Positions 9,738 through 18,343 are shown, numbered from the stretch's first letter. The stretch: DNA of 53,223 bases from Pseudomonadota bacterium (GCA_023430065.1 JAEZCG010000007.1:1-53223), one strand, 5' to 3'. The notes: generated by a model from the sequence alone, not told the origin. A program made the numbers and translations.

Positions 9738-11093
9738 TCAGGGCGACACGGACGGCGATGCACCGCCGACCACGACGGTGGCCATGCGATCCGGATCGAC
9801 GCGGCGCCGGAACGCATCGCGGACCTGTGCAAGCGTGACCTCGCTCACGCGTTCGGGGAAACGATCGAGCCAGTCCAGTGGCAGGTCGTAGAAGCCGATC
9901 ACCGCCAGATAATCGAGCAGCTTGCGATTGCTGTCGATGCGCAGGGGGAAGGCACCCACCAGATGCTGCCTGGCCCCCTCGAGCTCCTCCTCCGTGGGGC
10001 CCTCGCGCACGAAGCGGGAAAGCGTGTCGCGCACGACCTGCAATGCCTCCTCGGCCTGGTCATTGCGCGTCTGCAGGCTGATGGTGAAGGCGCCCTCGCG
10101 CAGATACGGATTGAAGGCGCTGTACACGCTATAGGTGAGCCCGCGGCGCTCGCGCACCTGCACGGTGAGGCGCGAGTTGAAGCCGCCGCCGCCGAGGATG
10201 TAGTTGCCCACCAGGAGCGGAAAGTAATCCGGATCGGACCGGCGCATGCCCGGCGCACCGACCAGGACATGTGCCTGCGCGGCGTCGTGCGCGATCGAGC
10301 GTTGCACCGGTTCATCGAGTGGAGGCATCGGTGGCAGCGTGTCGCGACCGCCTGCCTGCCCGGCCGGCAGGGCGTCGCTCAGCGCGCGCGCCATGCGCTG
10401 CGCCTCCGCGCGATCTACGTCCCCGATGATCGAGATCACCGCGCGATCGCGCAGGTATTGCGTTCGATGGAACTGCGCCAGCTGCTCGGGCCGCAGCGCG
10501 GCGACGCTCGCGACCTCGCCGGTGGGCCACAGGGCATAGGGATGCGTCCCGAACACCAGCTGCGCGAACGCGCGCTGTGCGATCACGCTGGGCTTGAGCG
10601 CCGCTTCGCGCAGTCCGGCGATCACGCGTTCCTTTTCGCGCGCCACCACTTCGGGGGAGAAGGCCGGCCGCTGCACCACGGCAGCCAGAACGTCGAGCGC
10701 CTGCGTGCGCTCCCGCAGGCCGCTCAACGTGCGCAGGGAGTACCCCGCCCGGTCCACGTCGAAAGTCGAGGAAAGCTGCGCGCCGACGTCGGCCAGCCGT
10801 AGCGACACCTCGTCCTCCGTGAGGGCCGGCAACTCTCCCTGCGCCCGGCTGCCCAGGCGCAACACGTGCAAAGTGAGATTGGCGAGACCCGACGTGGCCG
10901 GTTCGTCGCGCGACGAACCCGCCGGAAACTCGATGCTCACGTCGACGATCGGCAGCGCGTGGGTCTCCACGAACAGCACGCGTGCTCCGCCCGGAGTGCT
11001 CCAGCGCTGCACGTCCAGCGCGGCGTAAACCGGTTGCGCGAGCAGTGCGAAGCTCAACAGCAGCAGGAGCGCCCTGAGACGCGGGCTATTCAT
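9738..11093 (-). CDS. M16 family peptidase-like protein lacking the zinc motif
   Basis: A 451-residue exported protein with a signal peptide (LLLLLSFALLAQPVYA) and M16-type N- and C-terminal domains. At the place where an active M16 peptidase has HxxEH, this one reads NLTLH: the first histidine is Asn and the glutamate is Leu. The C-terminal RERRGLTYSVYS segment, carrying the Arg/Tyr pair that positions substrate, is kept. It is paired with an intact M16 gene directly upstream (eight-base overlap). Such pairs form heterodimers with one catalytic and one substrate-binding subunit. The natural substrate is unknown. Confidence 0.9.
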   Translation of the reverse strand: MNSPRLRALLLLLSFALLAQPVYAALDVQRWSTPGGARVLFVETHALPIVDVSIEFPAGSSRDEPATSGLANLTLHVLRLGSRAQGELPALTEDEVSLRLADVGAQLSSTFDVDRAGYSLRTLSGLRERTQALDVLAAVVQRPAFSPEVVAREKERVIAGLREAALKPSVIAQRAFAQLVFGTHPYALWPTGEVASVAALRPEQLAQFHRTQYLRDRAVISIIGDVDRAEAQRMARALSDALPAGQAGGRDTLPPMPPLDEPVQRSIAHDAAQAHVLVGAPGMRRSDPDYFPLLVGNYILGGGGFNSRLTVQVRERRGLTYSVYSAFNPYLREGAFTISLQTRNDQAEEALQVVRDTLSRFVREGPTEEELEGARQHLVGAFPLRIDSNRKLLDYLAVIGFYDLPLDWLDRFPERVSEVTLAQVRDAFRRRVDPDRMATVVVGGASPSVSP

Positions 11094-12450
11094 CGCCGTC
11101 GCCCGGCCCGGATCCGTCCTCGAGCGGCTCGAGCACCGCGACGGTCATGCCGTCGCGCCCGAAGAATTTGCGCGCCACCGCCTGCACCTGCTCGGCGGTG
11201 ACCTCCTGCAGCTTGCGCACCTGCACATCGACCGAGTCGGGAGGAAGGCCTGCGTTGTCGAGCGCGCCGATCTGCATCGCGCGGCCGAACATGGAATCCT
11301 GCTGGAAGACCTGCGCAGCGACAGCCTGGGCTCGGGTTCGCGCCAGCTCGTCCGGCTGGATGCCGTGCTCGGCAATGCGCCTGATCTGCTCCAGGAGCGC
11401 CTGCTCGGCGCGTGCGATCTCGCCCTGCGCGGCGACGGTGGCAGAGAGCATGAACAGCGCCGGACCCCGCCCCACCGCATCGTAACTGGCAGCGGCCGAT
11501 ACTGCGACCTGCTGTTCACGCACCAGCGCCCGCGGCAGGCGTGCGGCGTCGTTGCCGGCGAGCACCGACGAGAGCACCCACAGTGCATAGGACTCCCAGT
11601 CGGACTCGACGTCGCGCAATGCCGGCACATGCCAACCGATCAGCACGCGCGCCAGCTCGGCGCTCGCACGCAGCACCACACGCCGCTCACCGCGTTGCAC
11701 CGGCTCACCGAGGTTCTTGCGCTGCGGAATGGCGCGTGACGGGATCGGACCGAACCGGCGCTGCGCCTCGTCCAGCACCGCTTGTGCATCGACGTCGCCG
11801 ACCACGACCAGGGTGGCATTGGCGGGCGTGTACCAGCGGTCGTACCACTCGCGCGCATCGTGTAAGCGCATGTTCTGCAGATCGTCCATCCAGCCGATCA
11901 CCGGGGTGCGGTAAGGATGGGCCATGAACGCAGAGGCCGTGAAGGTTTCGTACAGCAGCGACTGAGGGCGATCGTCGGTGCGCAAGCGCCGCTCCTCCAT
12001 CACGACGCGAATCTCCTTCTCGAATTCCTCGGCGCTCAGCACGAGGTTGCGCATGCGATCTGCCTCCAGGCGCAGCGCGAGCGGAAAGCGGGAGGCGTGC
12101 AATTGCTGGAAATAGGCAGTGTAGTCGCGACCGGTGAAGGCATTGTCGCGCCCGCCCGCACGCGCGATGATCTTGGAGAACTCTCCCGGCGGCACCTCCT
12201 GCGTTCCCTTGAACATCATGTGTTCCAGCACGTGCGCCACCCCGGTGACGCCGGTCTGCTCATCCATGCTGCCGGCGCGGTACCACACCATGGAAACGAC
12301 CACGGGTGCGCGCCGGTCCTCCAGCACGAGGACGCGCATGCCATTCTCGAGGGTGAACGAGACCAGGGCCTCCGCCCGCAGCGCGGCGAACGAGAGCAAG
12401 AGGAAGAATGCGGCAGCGGCGGCGCGCCGCATGCTGGGAACGCGAGGCAT
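11086..12450 (-). CDS. M16 family zinc peptidase, catalytic subunit
   Basis: A 454-residue exported insulinase-family metallopeptidase. It has a signal peptide (AAAAAFFLLLSFAALRAEA), the inverted zinc motif HVLEHMMFKGT with both histidines and the catalytic glutamate, and the downstream zinc-ligand glutamate in RVVMEERRLR. The ATG at 12450 was chosen; the ATG at 12432 would give a more compact signal peptide and is equally plausible. The frame is open further upstream, but only antisense to ftsY. It is the active partner of the following zinc-less M16 protein. Confidence 0.92.
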   Translation of the reverse strand: MPRVPSMRRAAAAAFFLLLSFAALRAEALVSFTLENGMRVLVLEDRRAPVVVSMVWYRAGSMDEQTGVTGVAHVLEHMMFKGTQEVPPGEFSKIIARAGGRDNAFTGRDYTAYFQQLHASRFPLALRLEADRMRNLVLSAEEFEKEIRVVMEERRLRTDDRPQSLLYETFTASAFMAHPYRTPVIGWMDDLQNMRLHDAREWYDRWYTPANATLVVVGDVDAQAVLDEAQRRFGPIPSRAIPQRKNLGEPVQRGERRVVLRASAELARVLIGWHVPALRDVESDWESYALWVLSSVLAGNDAARLPRALVREQQVAVSAAASYDAVGRGPALFMLSATVAAQGEIARAEQALLEQIRRIAEHGIQPDELARTRAQAVAAQVFQQDSMFGRAMQIGALDNAGLPPDSVDVQVRKLQEVTAEQVQAVARKFFGRDGMTVAVLEPLEDGSGPGDGDE

Positions 12451-12520
12451 TGGTGGGGGTGCAGACTGGTAAACTTGAAGCGGGGTTCGTGCCCCGCAAG
12501 CGAATAGGATGCGCAACAGT

Positions 12521-13576
12521 ATGTGGGGTTTCCTGAAGGGCGACAAGAAAGACAAGGACAAGGACGGCAAGGGTGTCGGCCAGGATCCGCAAGCAGCGGC
12601 CCCGCCACCCACGGCCGAAACCGTCCCCGCGCCCGAAACCGAGATCGCCGTTGCGCCTGAGAAGAAGTCGGGTTGGCTCTCCCGCCTGAAATCCGGCTTA
12701 AGCGCCACGCGCGAGAAACTGGGTACGCAGCTCGGTACGCTGCTCGGTGCGCATGGCCGCATCGACGAGAGCCTGTACGAGGAGTTGGAAACCTTGCTCC
12801 TGTCGGCGGATGTGGGCGTGTCCTCCACCCAGATGCTGCTGGACCAGACGCGCAAGCGCGTGGCGCGCGAACGCATCGTCGATCCGGCGCAGCTCAAGGA
12901 CGTGCTCAAGCAGGGCCTGGTGGAACTGCTGACACCGGTGGCGCAACCGCTGCAGACCCATACGCACCGTCCCTTCGTCCTGCTCGTTGCCGGGGTGAAC
13001 GGTTCCGGGAAGACCACCTCCATCGGCAAGCTCGCCAAGTACTTCCAGGGCCAGGGCAAGAGCGTCATGCTCGCCGCGGGCGACACGTTCCGCGCGGCCG
13101 CCGTGGAGCAGCTGCGCGCCTGGGGCGAGCGCAACGAGGTGCAGGTCCTCGGCCGACAGGGAGGCGATCCCGCCGCGGTGATGTTCGACGCGATGCAGTC
13201 GGCGCGCGCACGCGGCGTGGACGTGCTGATCGCCGACACGGCGGGCAGGCTCCCCACGCAGTTGCACCTGATGGAGGAGTTGAAAAAGGTCAAGCGCGTG
13301 ATCGCGCGCGTGGATGCCGACGCACCGCACGAGGTCATGCTCGTGCTGGACGCGAATACAGGTCAGAACGCGCTCGCCCAGGTGAGGGCGTTCGACGAGG
13401 CACTCGGACTGACCGGTCTCACGATCACCAAGCTCGATGGCACCGCACGCGGCGGGACCATCGCGGCGATCGCGCAGCACAAGCCGATCCCGGTGCGCTT
13501 CGTCGGCGTCGGCGAAGGCATCGACGACCTGCGTCCGTTCGACGCACGCGAGTTCGTCGATGCCCTGTTCGACTGA
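12521..13576 (+). CDS. ftsY: Signal recognition particle receptor FtsY
   Basis: GTPase receptor that docks the signal recognition particle and ribosome at the SecYEG translocon. The 351-residue protein begins MWGFLKGDKKDKDKDGKG, a short charged A-domain, followed by the N domain and the G domain with GVNGSGKTTSIGKLA (G1), DTFRAAAVEQL, DTAGRLPTQ (G3) and TKLDGTARGG (G4 region). The ATG at 12521 gives the usual FtsY N terminus; an in-frame ATG at 12509 is the alternative. It heads the ftsY-ftsE-ftsX-rpoH group. Confidence 0.97.
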   Translation: MWGFLKGDKKDKDKDGKGVGQDPQAAAPPPTAETVPAPETEIAVAPEKKSGWLSRLKSGLSATREKLGTQLGTLLGAHGRIDESLYEELETLLLSADVGVSSTQMLLDQTRKRVARERIVDPAQLKDVLKQGLVELLTPVAQPLQTHTHRPFVLLVAGVNGSGKTTSIGKLAKYFQGQGKSVMLAAGDTFRAAAVEQLRAWGERNEVQVLGRQGGDPAAVMFDAMQSARARGVDVLIADTAGRLPTQLHLMEELKKVKRVIARVDADAPHEVMLVLDANTGQNALAQVRAFDEALGLTGLTITKLDGTARGGTIAAIAQHKPIPVRFVGVGEGIDDLRPFDAREFVDALFD

Positions 13577-13624
13577 GCCGGTAGCGTCCAGAGCCTGGCC
13601 GACGATCCCCGCTGCGCGTTGCGC

Positions 13625-14293
13625 ATGCTGACCCTCAGCCACGTCAGCAAGCGCTATCCGGGCGGGATCGAAGCCCTGAGGGATGTCTCCCTCACCGTCG
13701 AGCGCGGTGAACTGGTGCTGGTCGAGGGCGAATCCGGCGCAGGCAAGAGCACGCTGCTCAAGCTGATCAGTGCCATCGAGTTACCAAGCGCCGGTAGCGT
13801 GCTGGTGGACGGACAGAACACGCGGGCGCTGGGTTCCCGGGCACTGGCGGCCTTGCGCAGACAGTTCGGCGTGATCTTCCAGGACCACAAGCTCCTGTTC
13901 GATCGCAATGCGTTCGAGAACGTCATGCTTCCGCTGGACATCGGCGGCTTCGAGCGGCGCGATGCGCACCGGCGGGCACGCGCCGCACTCGACAAGGTGG
14001 GACTGCTGCACAAGGAAAAGGCGCTGCCGGTCGCGCTCTCCGGCGGCGAACAGCAACGCCTGTGCATCGCGCGGGCGATCGTGCACCGCCCGCGGGTCAT
14101 CGTGGCGGACGAGCCGACCGGCAACCTCGATGAGTCGCAGGCGCAGCGTGTCCTCGACATGCTCGATTCGTTCAATACGCTGGGGGTGACGATGGTCGTG
14201 TCCACCCACGACCGCCTGGCGCGCGAGCGGCTCGAGGGCCGGCACGTCCGCCTGCAGGCAGGCGCCCTCGCCCGCGCCGAAGCTCTCACATGA
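13625..14293 (+). CDS. ftsE: Cell division ATP-binding protein FtsE
   Basis: ATPase of the FtsEX complex, which sits at the division septum and activates peptidoglycan hydrolases through EnvC-like proteins. The 222-residue product has Walker A GESGAGKS, the signature LSGGEQQRLCIARA, Walker B VIVADEPTGNLD and the H-loop STHD. It overlaps ftsX by four bases. An EnvC-like murein hydrolase activator is encoded at 41659 in the same window, though not in this operon. Confidence 0.96.
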   Translation: MLTLSHVSKRYPGGIEALRDVSLTVERGELVLVEGESGAGKSTLLKLISAIELPSAGSVLVDGQNTRALGSRALAALRRQFGVIFQDHKLLFDRNAFENVMLPLDIGGFERRDAHRRARAALDKVGLLHKEKALPVALSGGEQQRLCIARAIVHRPRVIVADEPTGNLDESQAQRVLDMLDSFNTLGVTMVVSTHDRLARERLEGRHVRLQAGALARAEALT

Positions 14294-15198
14294 AGGCGTG
14301 GCCACTCGCGCACTGGCGGGCCGCCGGCGATGCCTGGCGACACCTGGTCGCCCAGCCGTTGGCCACTGGACTGAGCGTCCTGGTCATCGGCATCGCCGTC
14401 AGTCTGCCGCTGGCTCTGCTCCAAGCGCTGGGCGAGGCCCAGCATCTCGTCGGGCGCATCACCGCCGGACCCCAGCTGAGCCTGTTCCTCGCGCAGGGCG
14501 CGCTGGCCGAGCAGCGCCAGGCGGTGGAGGCGAACCTGCGGGACCACCCGTCGGTGCGGGCGGTCCGCTTCGTGGGGCGGGACGCCGCCCTGACGGATCT
14601 CGCCCGCAGTGCCGGGCTGGGCGATGTCGCCGAGGTGCTACCGGCCAACCCGCTCCCTGATGCCTTCGTGATCGACATACACGGCGGCTCGGCTTCGGCA
14701 TTGGAGCGACTGCGCATGGAGGCGGCAAACTGGCCGGGGGTCGACCATGTACAGTCCGACCTAGAATGGGCACAGCGGCTCGAGGCCTTGCTCGCCCTGG
14801 GCCGTGCTGTCGTGCTGACGGTGGCGAGCCTCCTGGCCGCCGGCCTGGTGGCGATCACCTTCAATACCATCCGGCTCCAGATCCTCGCGCGGCGGGCGGA
14901 GATCGAGGTCGCGCAGTTGATCGGCGCCACCGATGCCTTCGTGCGCCGCCCGTTCCTCTACTTCGGCTTGTTCCAGGGTCTACTCGGCGCCACGGTGGCG
15001 TGGATATTGGTGGCAGCAGTCGCGCTGGCGATCGGGTCGGAACTGACCGTGCTCAATCGCCTCTACGGATCGACCTTCCGCTTCGGACTGCCTTCGCCCA
15101 CCCTGCTGGCGGGCGTGTGCGGCGCGGGCGCACTGCTGGGTGCACTGGGCGCCGCATTGTCCGTGCAGGACTACCTGCGGCGGGGTCGCGCGAAATAA
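14290..15198 (+). CDS. ftsX: Cell division permease FtsX
   Basis: Membrane subunit of FtsEX. The 302-residue protein shows an N-terminal cytoplasmic segment, a first membrane helix (LSVLVIGIAVSLPLALLQAL), a periplasmic domain of about 100 residues, then three further membrane helices from about residue 170 on, with NTIRLQILARRAEIEVAQLIGA between them, a conserved FtsX coupling motif. The four-helix layout and the length match the family. The stop codon lies inside a small inverted repeat at 15190-15211. Confidence 0.95.
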   Translation: MKAWPLAHWRAAGDAWRHLVAQPLATGLSVLVIGIAVSLPLALLQALGEAQHLVGRITAGPQLSLFLAQGALAEQRQAVEANLRDHPSVRAVRFVGRDAALTDLARSAGLGDVAEVLPANPLPDAFVIDIHGGSASALERLRMEAANWPGVDHVQSDLEWAQRLEALLALGRAVVLTVASLLAAGLVAITFNTIRLQILARRAEIEVAQLIGATDAFVRRPFLYFGLFQGLLGATVAWILVAAVALAIGSELTVLNRLYGSTFRFGLPSPTLLAGVCGAGALLGALGAALSVQDYLRRGRAK

Positions 15199-15211
15199 CC
15201 GACTATTTCGC
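15190..15211 (+). terminator. Hairpin across the ftsX stop codon
   Basis: GCGAAATA and TATTTCGC form an 8-base perfect stem around a 6-base loop. The ftsX TAA is within the left arm. A second short dyad, GTTCG-GGAA-CGAAC, follows at 216-229 of the same kilobase (15216-15229). There is no T-run, so these may attenuate or stabilise the ftsX transcript end rather than act as strong terminators. Confidence 0.4.
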
Positions 15212-15237
15212 TCAGGTTCGGGAACGAACTGACGCCA

Positions 15238-15264
15238 TTGGCACTCTCATCGGCTGAGTGCTAA
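15238..15264 (+). promoter_or_regulatory. CIRCE element (HrcA operator) upstream of rpoH
   Basis: The sequence is TTGGCACTC, nine bases (TCATCGGCT), GAGTGCTAA. The CIRCE consensus is TTAGCACTC-N9-GAGTGCTAA, so this differs at one position only. CIRCE is the operator of the heat-shock repressor HrcA. It lies 26 bases before the rpoH ATG, where a bound repressor would block transcription, and it overlaps a possible promoter (TTGGCA, 17 bases, CTAACA). No hrcA gene is in the window. Confidence 0.88.
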
Positions 15265-15290
15265 CATTGTTGCATCGAAGGAGGCTTTCA

Positions 15291-16145
15291 ATGACCACAC
15301 TGCCTGTTTCCATGTCACTGCCCTCGGCGGCCGGCAGCCTGGAGAGCTACATCCAGGTGGTCAACCGCTTTCCGCTGCTGACCAATGTCGACGAGTCCCG
15401 CCTGGCACGCGCCTATCGCGACAGCGAGGATCTGGACGCGGCCCGTCAACTCGTCCTGTCCCACCTGCGTCTGGTCGTATCGATCGCGCGAGGCTACCTG
15501 GGATACGGCCTGCCGCACGCCGATTTGATCCAGGAAGGCAATGTCGGCCTGATGAAGGCCGTCAAGCGCTTCGATCCGGAGCGAGGTGTGCGCCTGGTGT
15601 CCTTTGCGGTGCACTGGATTCGGGCAGAGATTCACGAATACATCCTGCGCAACTGGCGAATCGTGAAGATCGCCACGACCAAGGCCCAGCGCAAGCTGTT
15701 CTTCAACCTGCGCAGCATGAAGAAAGGGCACGCCTCGCTGACGCCCGAAGAGACCGATGCGATGGCACGAGCGCTCGGGGTGAAGTCCTCGGACGTGTCC
15801 GAGATGGAGACGCGGCTGGGCGGCCAGGACGTGGCGCTCGAACCCCTCGGCGAGGATGACGAGGACGCCTTCGGACCTATCTCCTACCTGACCAATCCCG
15901 AGGACGAACCCGGCCGCATCCTCGAGCACGATCAGAATGCGCGCCTGCGCAGCGAGGGACTCGAGCGTGCGCTACAAAGCCTCGATCCCCGCAGCCGGCG
16001 CATCATCGAGGCGCGCTGGCTGCGCGAACAGGACACCTTGACGCTGCATGACCTCGCGGCCGAGTTCGGTGTCTCCGCCGAGCGCATTCGGCAGATCGAG
16101 GCGCAGGCAATGAAGAAGATGCGAGCCCTCATCCCGGCAGCCTGA
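15291..16145 (+). CDS. rpoH: RNA polymerase heat-shock sigma factor RpoH (sigma-32)
   Basis: Sigma-70-family factor that directs RNA polymerase to heat-shock promoters. The 284-residue protein has region 2 with HLRLVVSIARGYLGYGLPHA and DLIQEGNVGLMKAVKRFDP, the RpoH box region (about residues 130-140, TTKAQRKLFFNLRS), and region 4.2 with LHDLAAEFGVSAERIRQIEAQA. The ATG at 15291 follows AAGGAGG at six bases. The upstream CIRCE element suggests HrcA repression in addition to whatever post-translational control applies. A target-like promoter is seen in front of hsp20 at 48237. Confidence 0.97.
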   Translation: MTTLPVSMSLPSAAGSLESYIQVVNRFPLLTNVDESRLARAYRDSEDLDAARQLVLSHLRLVVSIARGYLGYGLPHADLIQEGNVGLMKAVKRFDPERGVRLVSFAVHWIRAEIHEYILRNWRIVKIATTKAQRKLFFNLRSMKKGHASLTPEETDAMARALGVKSSDVSEMETRLGGQDVALEPLGEDDEDAFGPISYLTNPEDEPGRILEHDQNARLRSEGLERALQSLDPRSRRIIEARWLREQDTLTLHDLAAEFGVSAERIRQIEAQAMKKMRALIPAA

Positions 16146-16169
16146 GTCCTGGGAGAGGGTCCCAGGAGA

Positions 16170-16195
16170 AAGAAGCCGCCCGCGGGCGGCTTCTT
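16170..16195 (+). terminator. Bidirectional terminator between rpoH and the SCO gene
   Basis: A perfect 12-base stem, AAGAAGCCGCCC / GGGCGGCTTCTT, with a two-base centre, lies between the convergent rpoH and SCO genes. Both exits are pyrimidine- and T-rich (TTCTTCGCTTT on plus, TTCTTTCTCC on minus), fitting a rho-independent terminator used from both sides. A second dyad, TCCTGGGA-N5-TCCCAGGA, lies just before it at 16147-16167. Confidence 0.85.
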
Positions 16196-16214
16196 CGCTT
16201 TGGAGACCATCGCC

Positions 16215-16811
16215 TCAGGCGGGGGCTTCCAGCAACTGACCGATATCGTGCACGAACACGTCACTTCCGCTGCCGTAGGGCACGAGGAGCCGGATCCGCC
16301 CTTGCGGGTCGAAGACGAAGGTACCCGAGGAGTGATCCACCGAGTAGTTGCCCGGAACCGCGCCCTCGCTTTTCTGGTAGAAGACCTTGAACTCCTTGGC
16401 GGTACGTGCGATGTCGTCCGGGCTGCCGGTGAGTCCGATGAACGACGCATCGAGCGCGGTGACGTACTGCTTCAAGACTTCAGGCGTGTCGCGCTCCGGA
16501 TCCACGGTGATCATCGCAACCTGCACCCGCTCCGCCTGCGCACCCAGCCTGCTGCGCGCCTGCGCCAGCTCGGCCAGCGTGGTTGGGCAGACATCGGGAC
16601 AGTGTGTGAATCCGAAGAAGACGACCAGCACCTTTCCCTTGAAGTCCTCCAATGACCGTTCCTGCCCGTCGTGGTCGACGAGCTCGAACGAACGCCCCAG
16701 CTCGGCACCGGTGATGTCCGTGGACTGGAAGGTCGGACCCGACGAGGGTTGGTTGCAGCCGCCCAGGAGGCCGAATCCGATCAGCAGCGCGAAGAGGGCA
16801 GCGTAGCGCAC
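16215..16811 (-). CDS. SCO1/SenC-family copper chaperone for cytochrome oxidase
   Basis: A 198-residue lipoprotein (lipobox LLGGC, cysteine at 19) with a thioredoxin-like fold. It carries the copper-binding motif CPDVCP in VVFFGFTHCPDVCPTTLAEL and the distal histidine in NYSVDHSSGTFVFD. SCO proteins deliver copper or reducing equivalents to the CuA centre of cytochrome c oxidase subunit II in the periplasm. It is the last gene of the SURF1-hypothetical-ctaB-SCO transcript, three bases after ctaB. Confidence 0.94.
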   Translation of the reverse strand: MRYAALFALLIGFGLLGGCNQPSSGPTFQSTDITGAELGRSFELVDHDGQERSLEDFKGKVLVVFFGFTHCPDVCPTTLAELAQARSRLGAQAERVQVAMITVDPERDTPEVLKQYVTALDASFIGLTGSPDDIARTAKEFKVFYQKSEGAVPGNYSVDHSSGTFVFDPQGRIRLLVPYGSGSDVFVHDIGQLLEAPA

Positions 16812-16814
16812 GCC

Positions 16815-17714
16815 TCAGCGTCCGATCGGCAGGTAGTGATCGACGAGCAGCACCGCGAACAGGACAGACAGGTACAGGATGGAGTAGCGAAACGTGCGCC
16901 GGGCAATCTCGTCGGTGTAGCGCACGTAGATCCGGATGGCGTACCAGACGAACACCAGTCCGAGCACCACGGCGGACACAAGATAGATCAGCCCGCTCAT
17001 GCGTGTGCTGAATGGCAGCAGACTCACCCCGAACAGGATCAGCGTATAGAGCAGCACGTGCAGCCGCGTGAAGCGGTCACCGTGCGTCACAGGCAGCATC
17101 GGCACACCGGCCTTCGCATACTCGTTCTTGCGATACAGCGCGAGCGCCCAGAAGTGCGGGGGGGTCCACGCGAAGATGATCAGGAACAGCAAAAGCGCGT
17201 CAGACGCGATCTCGCCGGTCACCGCGGTCCAGCCAAGGACCGGGGGCATCGCACCCGATGCACCGCCGATCACGATGTTCTGCGGCGTGAGCGGCTTCAG
17301 CACCACGGTATAGACGATCGCATAGCCCACGAAGGTGGCGAGCGTCAGCCACATGGTCAGTGGATTGACCAGGGCGTAGAGCATCCACAATCCGACGCCG
17401 CCGACGATCGACGAGAACGCCAACGTCTCGGCCGAGGTGAGCTGCCCCATCGGCAGGGGACGGGCCCGCGTGCGCGCCATCACCTTGTCGATCTTCTGCT
17501 CCACCAGGCAATTGACCGCCGCCGCGGCTCCGGCAACGAGGGCGATGCCTATCGTTCCGAATACCAGCGCCTGCAGCGGGACCATGCCGGGCGTCGCGAG
17601 GAACATGCCGATGACCGCGGTGAAGACGATCAGCGAAACGACGCGTGGCTTGGTCAGCGCGAGGAACTGCTGAAAGCGCGGAAAAGTCTGGCGCGAGTGG
17701 ACAGTGGTCGCCAT
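16815..17714 (-). CDS. ctaB: Protoheme IX farnesyltransferase (heme O synthase)
   Basis: Membrane prenyltransferase that converts heme B to heme O for oxidase assembly. The 299-residue protein has about eight or nine membrane helices. It has the aspartate-rich prenyltransferase-type motif region [21 protein letters not shown] (substituted relative to the usual NxxxDxxxD spacing but recognisable) and the loop [31 protein letters not shown] at the start is typical. In related genomes heme A synthase (ctaA) usually lies just upstream; here the upstream 71 bases are non-coding. Confidence 0.95.
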   Translation of the reverse strand: MATTVHSRQTFPRFQQFLALTKPRVVSLIVFTAVIGMFLATPGMVPLQALVFGTIGIALVAGAAAAVNCLVEQKIDKVMARTRARPLPMGQLTSAETLAFSSIVGGVGLWMLYALVNPLTMWLTLATFVGYAIVYTVVLKPLTPQNIVIGGASGAMPPVLGWTAVTGEIASDALLLFLIIFAWTPPHFWALALYRKNEYAKAGVPMLPVTHGDRFTRLHVLLYTLILFGVSLLPFSTRMSGLIYLVSAVVLGLVFVWYAIRIYVRYTDEIARRTFRYSILYLSVLFAVLLVDHYLPIGR

Positions 17715-17785
17715 GACGAGCTACGACGGGCAGGCTGCCGGGGGATGGAAAGCAACGCGCAGTGTATCACCATCCTCCACGGCGA

Positions 17786-18343
17786 TCATCCTACGCGCGA
17801 GGCCTTCAGCAGGCGCTTGAGGTCCTTCTTGATCAAGCTCGGGTCGGGGTCGCGCGGGTAGCGCATCATCACATTGCCCAGGGGATCGATGAGATAGACG
17901 TGATCGCGCGCCGTCCCTTGCGGCGAAAGACGCGCCGCGAGATCGCTGCTGCCCGCAGGCAGGATCAGGGTGCCCTTGTAGTCCGAGAGCAACTGCGCAT
18001 CGGACGGTGCCGAACCGTCCACGACCCACACGCGTTCGATGCGGGTCATGTCCTCGCCCTGCGTCAGACGCACCTGACGCATGATGTAGAGCTTGCGGCG
18101 GCAGTACGCATCGCAGGGGGTGGAATCGATCATCAGGAATGCCCACTTTCCGCTCACGGCCTCGAACCCCTCCGGCGCCTTGCCCTGCTCGATCGAAACC
18201 GGACCGAACAGCTCACCGTAGTTCACGAAACTGTCCGGCTTCCAGAACAGGTACAGCAGGTAGCTGCCCACCACGGGGAAGGCGGCGATGACGCCGATCA
18301 GCAGAATGACCCAGTTAGATTTCCTTGCGCTTGCGTCTGACAT
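17786..18343 (-). CDS. Thioredoxin-fold membrane protein of the oxidase assembly cluster
   Basis: A 185-residue protein with one N-terminal membrane segment (VILLIGVIAAFPVVGSYLLY) and a periplasmic SCO-like domain. The motif STPCDAYCRRKLYIMRQ holds a CxxxC pair at the place where SCO proteins bind copper. Homologues occur in betaproteobacterial cox clusters between SURF1 and ctaA. Its start overlaps the SURF1 stop by 29 bases, so it is co-transcribed. A role in copper or thiol handling during oxidase assembly is likely, but no precise function is known to me. Confidence 0.8.
   Translation of the reverse strand: MSDASARKSNWVILLIGVIAAFPVVGSYLLYLFWKPDSFVNYGELFGPVSIEQGKAPEGFEAVSGKWAFLMIDSTPCDAYCRRKLYIMRQVRLTQGEDMTRIERVWVVDGSAPSDAQLLSDYKGTLILPAGSSDLAARLSPQGTARDHVYLIDPLGNVMMRYPRDPDPSLIKKDLKRLLKASRVG

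Noticed and set aside
12451..13338. Upstream extension of the catalytic M16 gene by nearly 300 codons
   Set aside because: It is antisense to ftsY and has no similarity to peptidases; a signal peptide begins at the chosen start.
17715..17785. A remnant of ctaA between ctaB and the CxxxC protein
   Set aside because: The 71 bases hold no heme A synthase-like codons in any frame.
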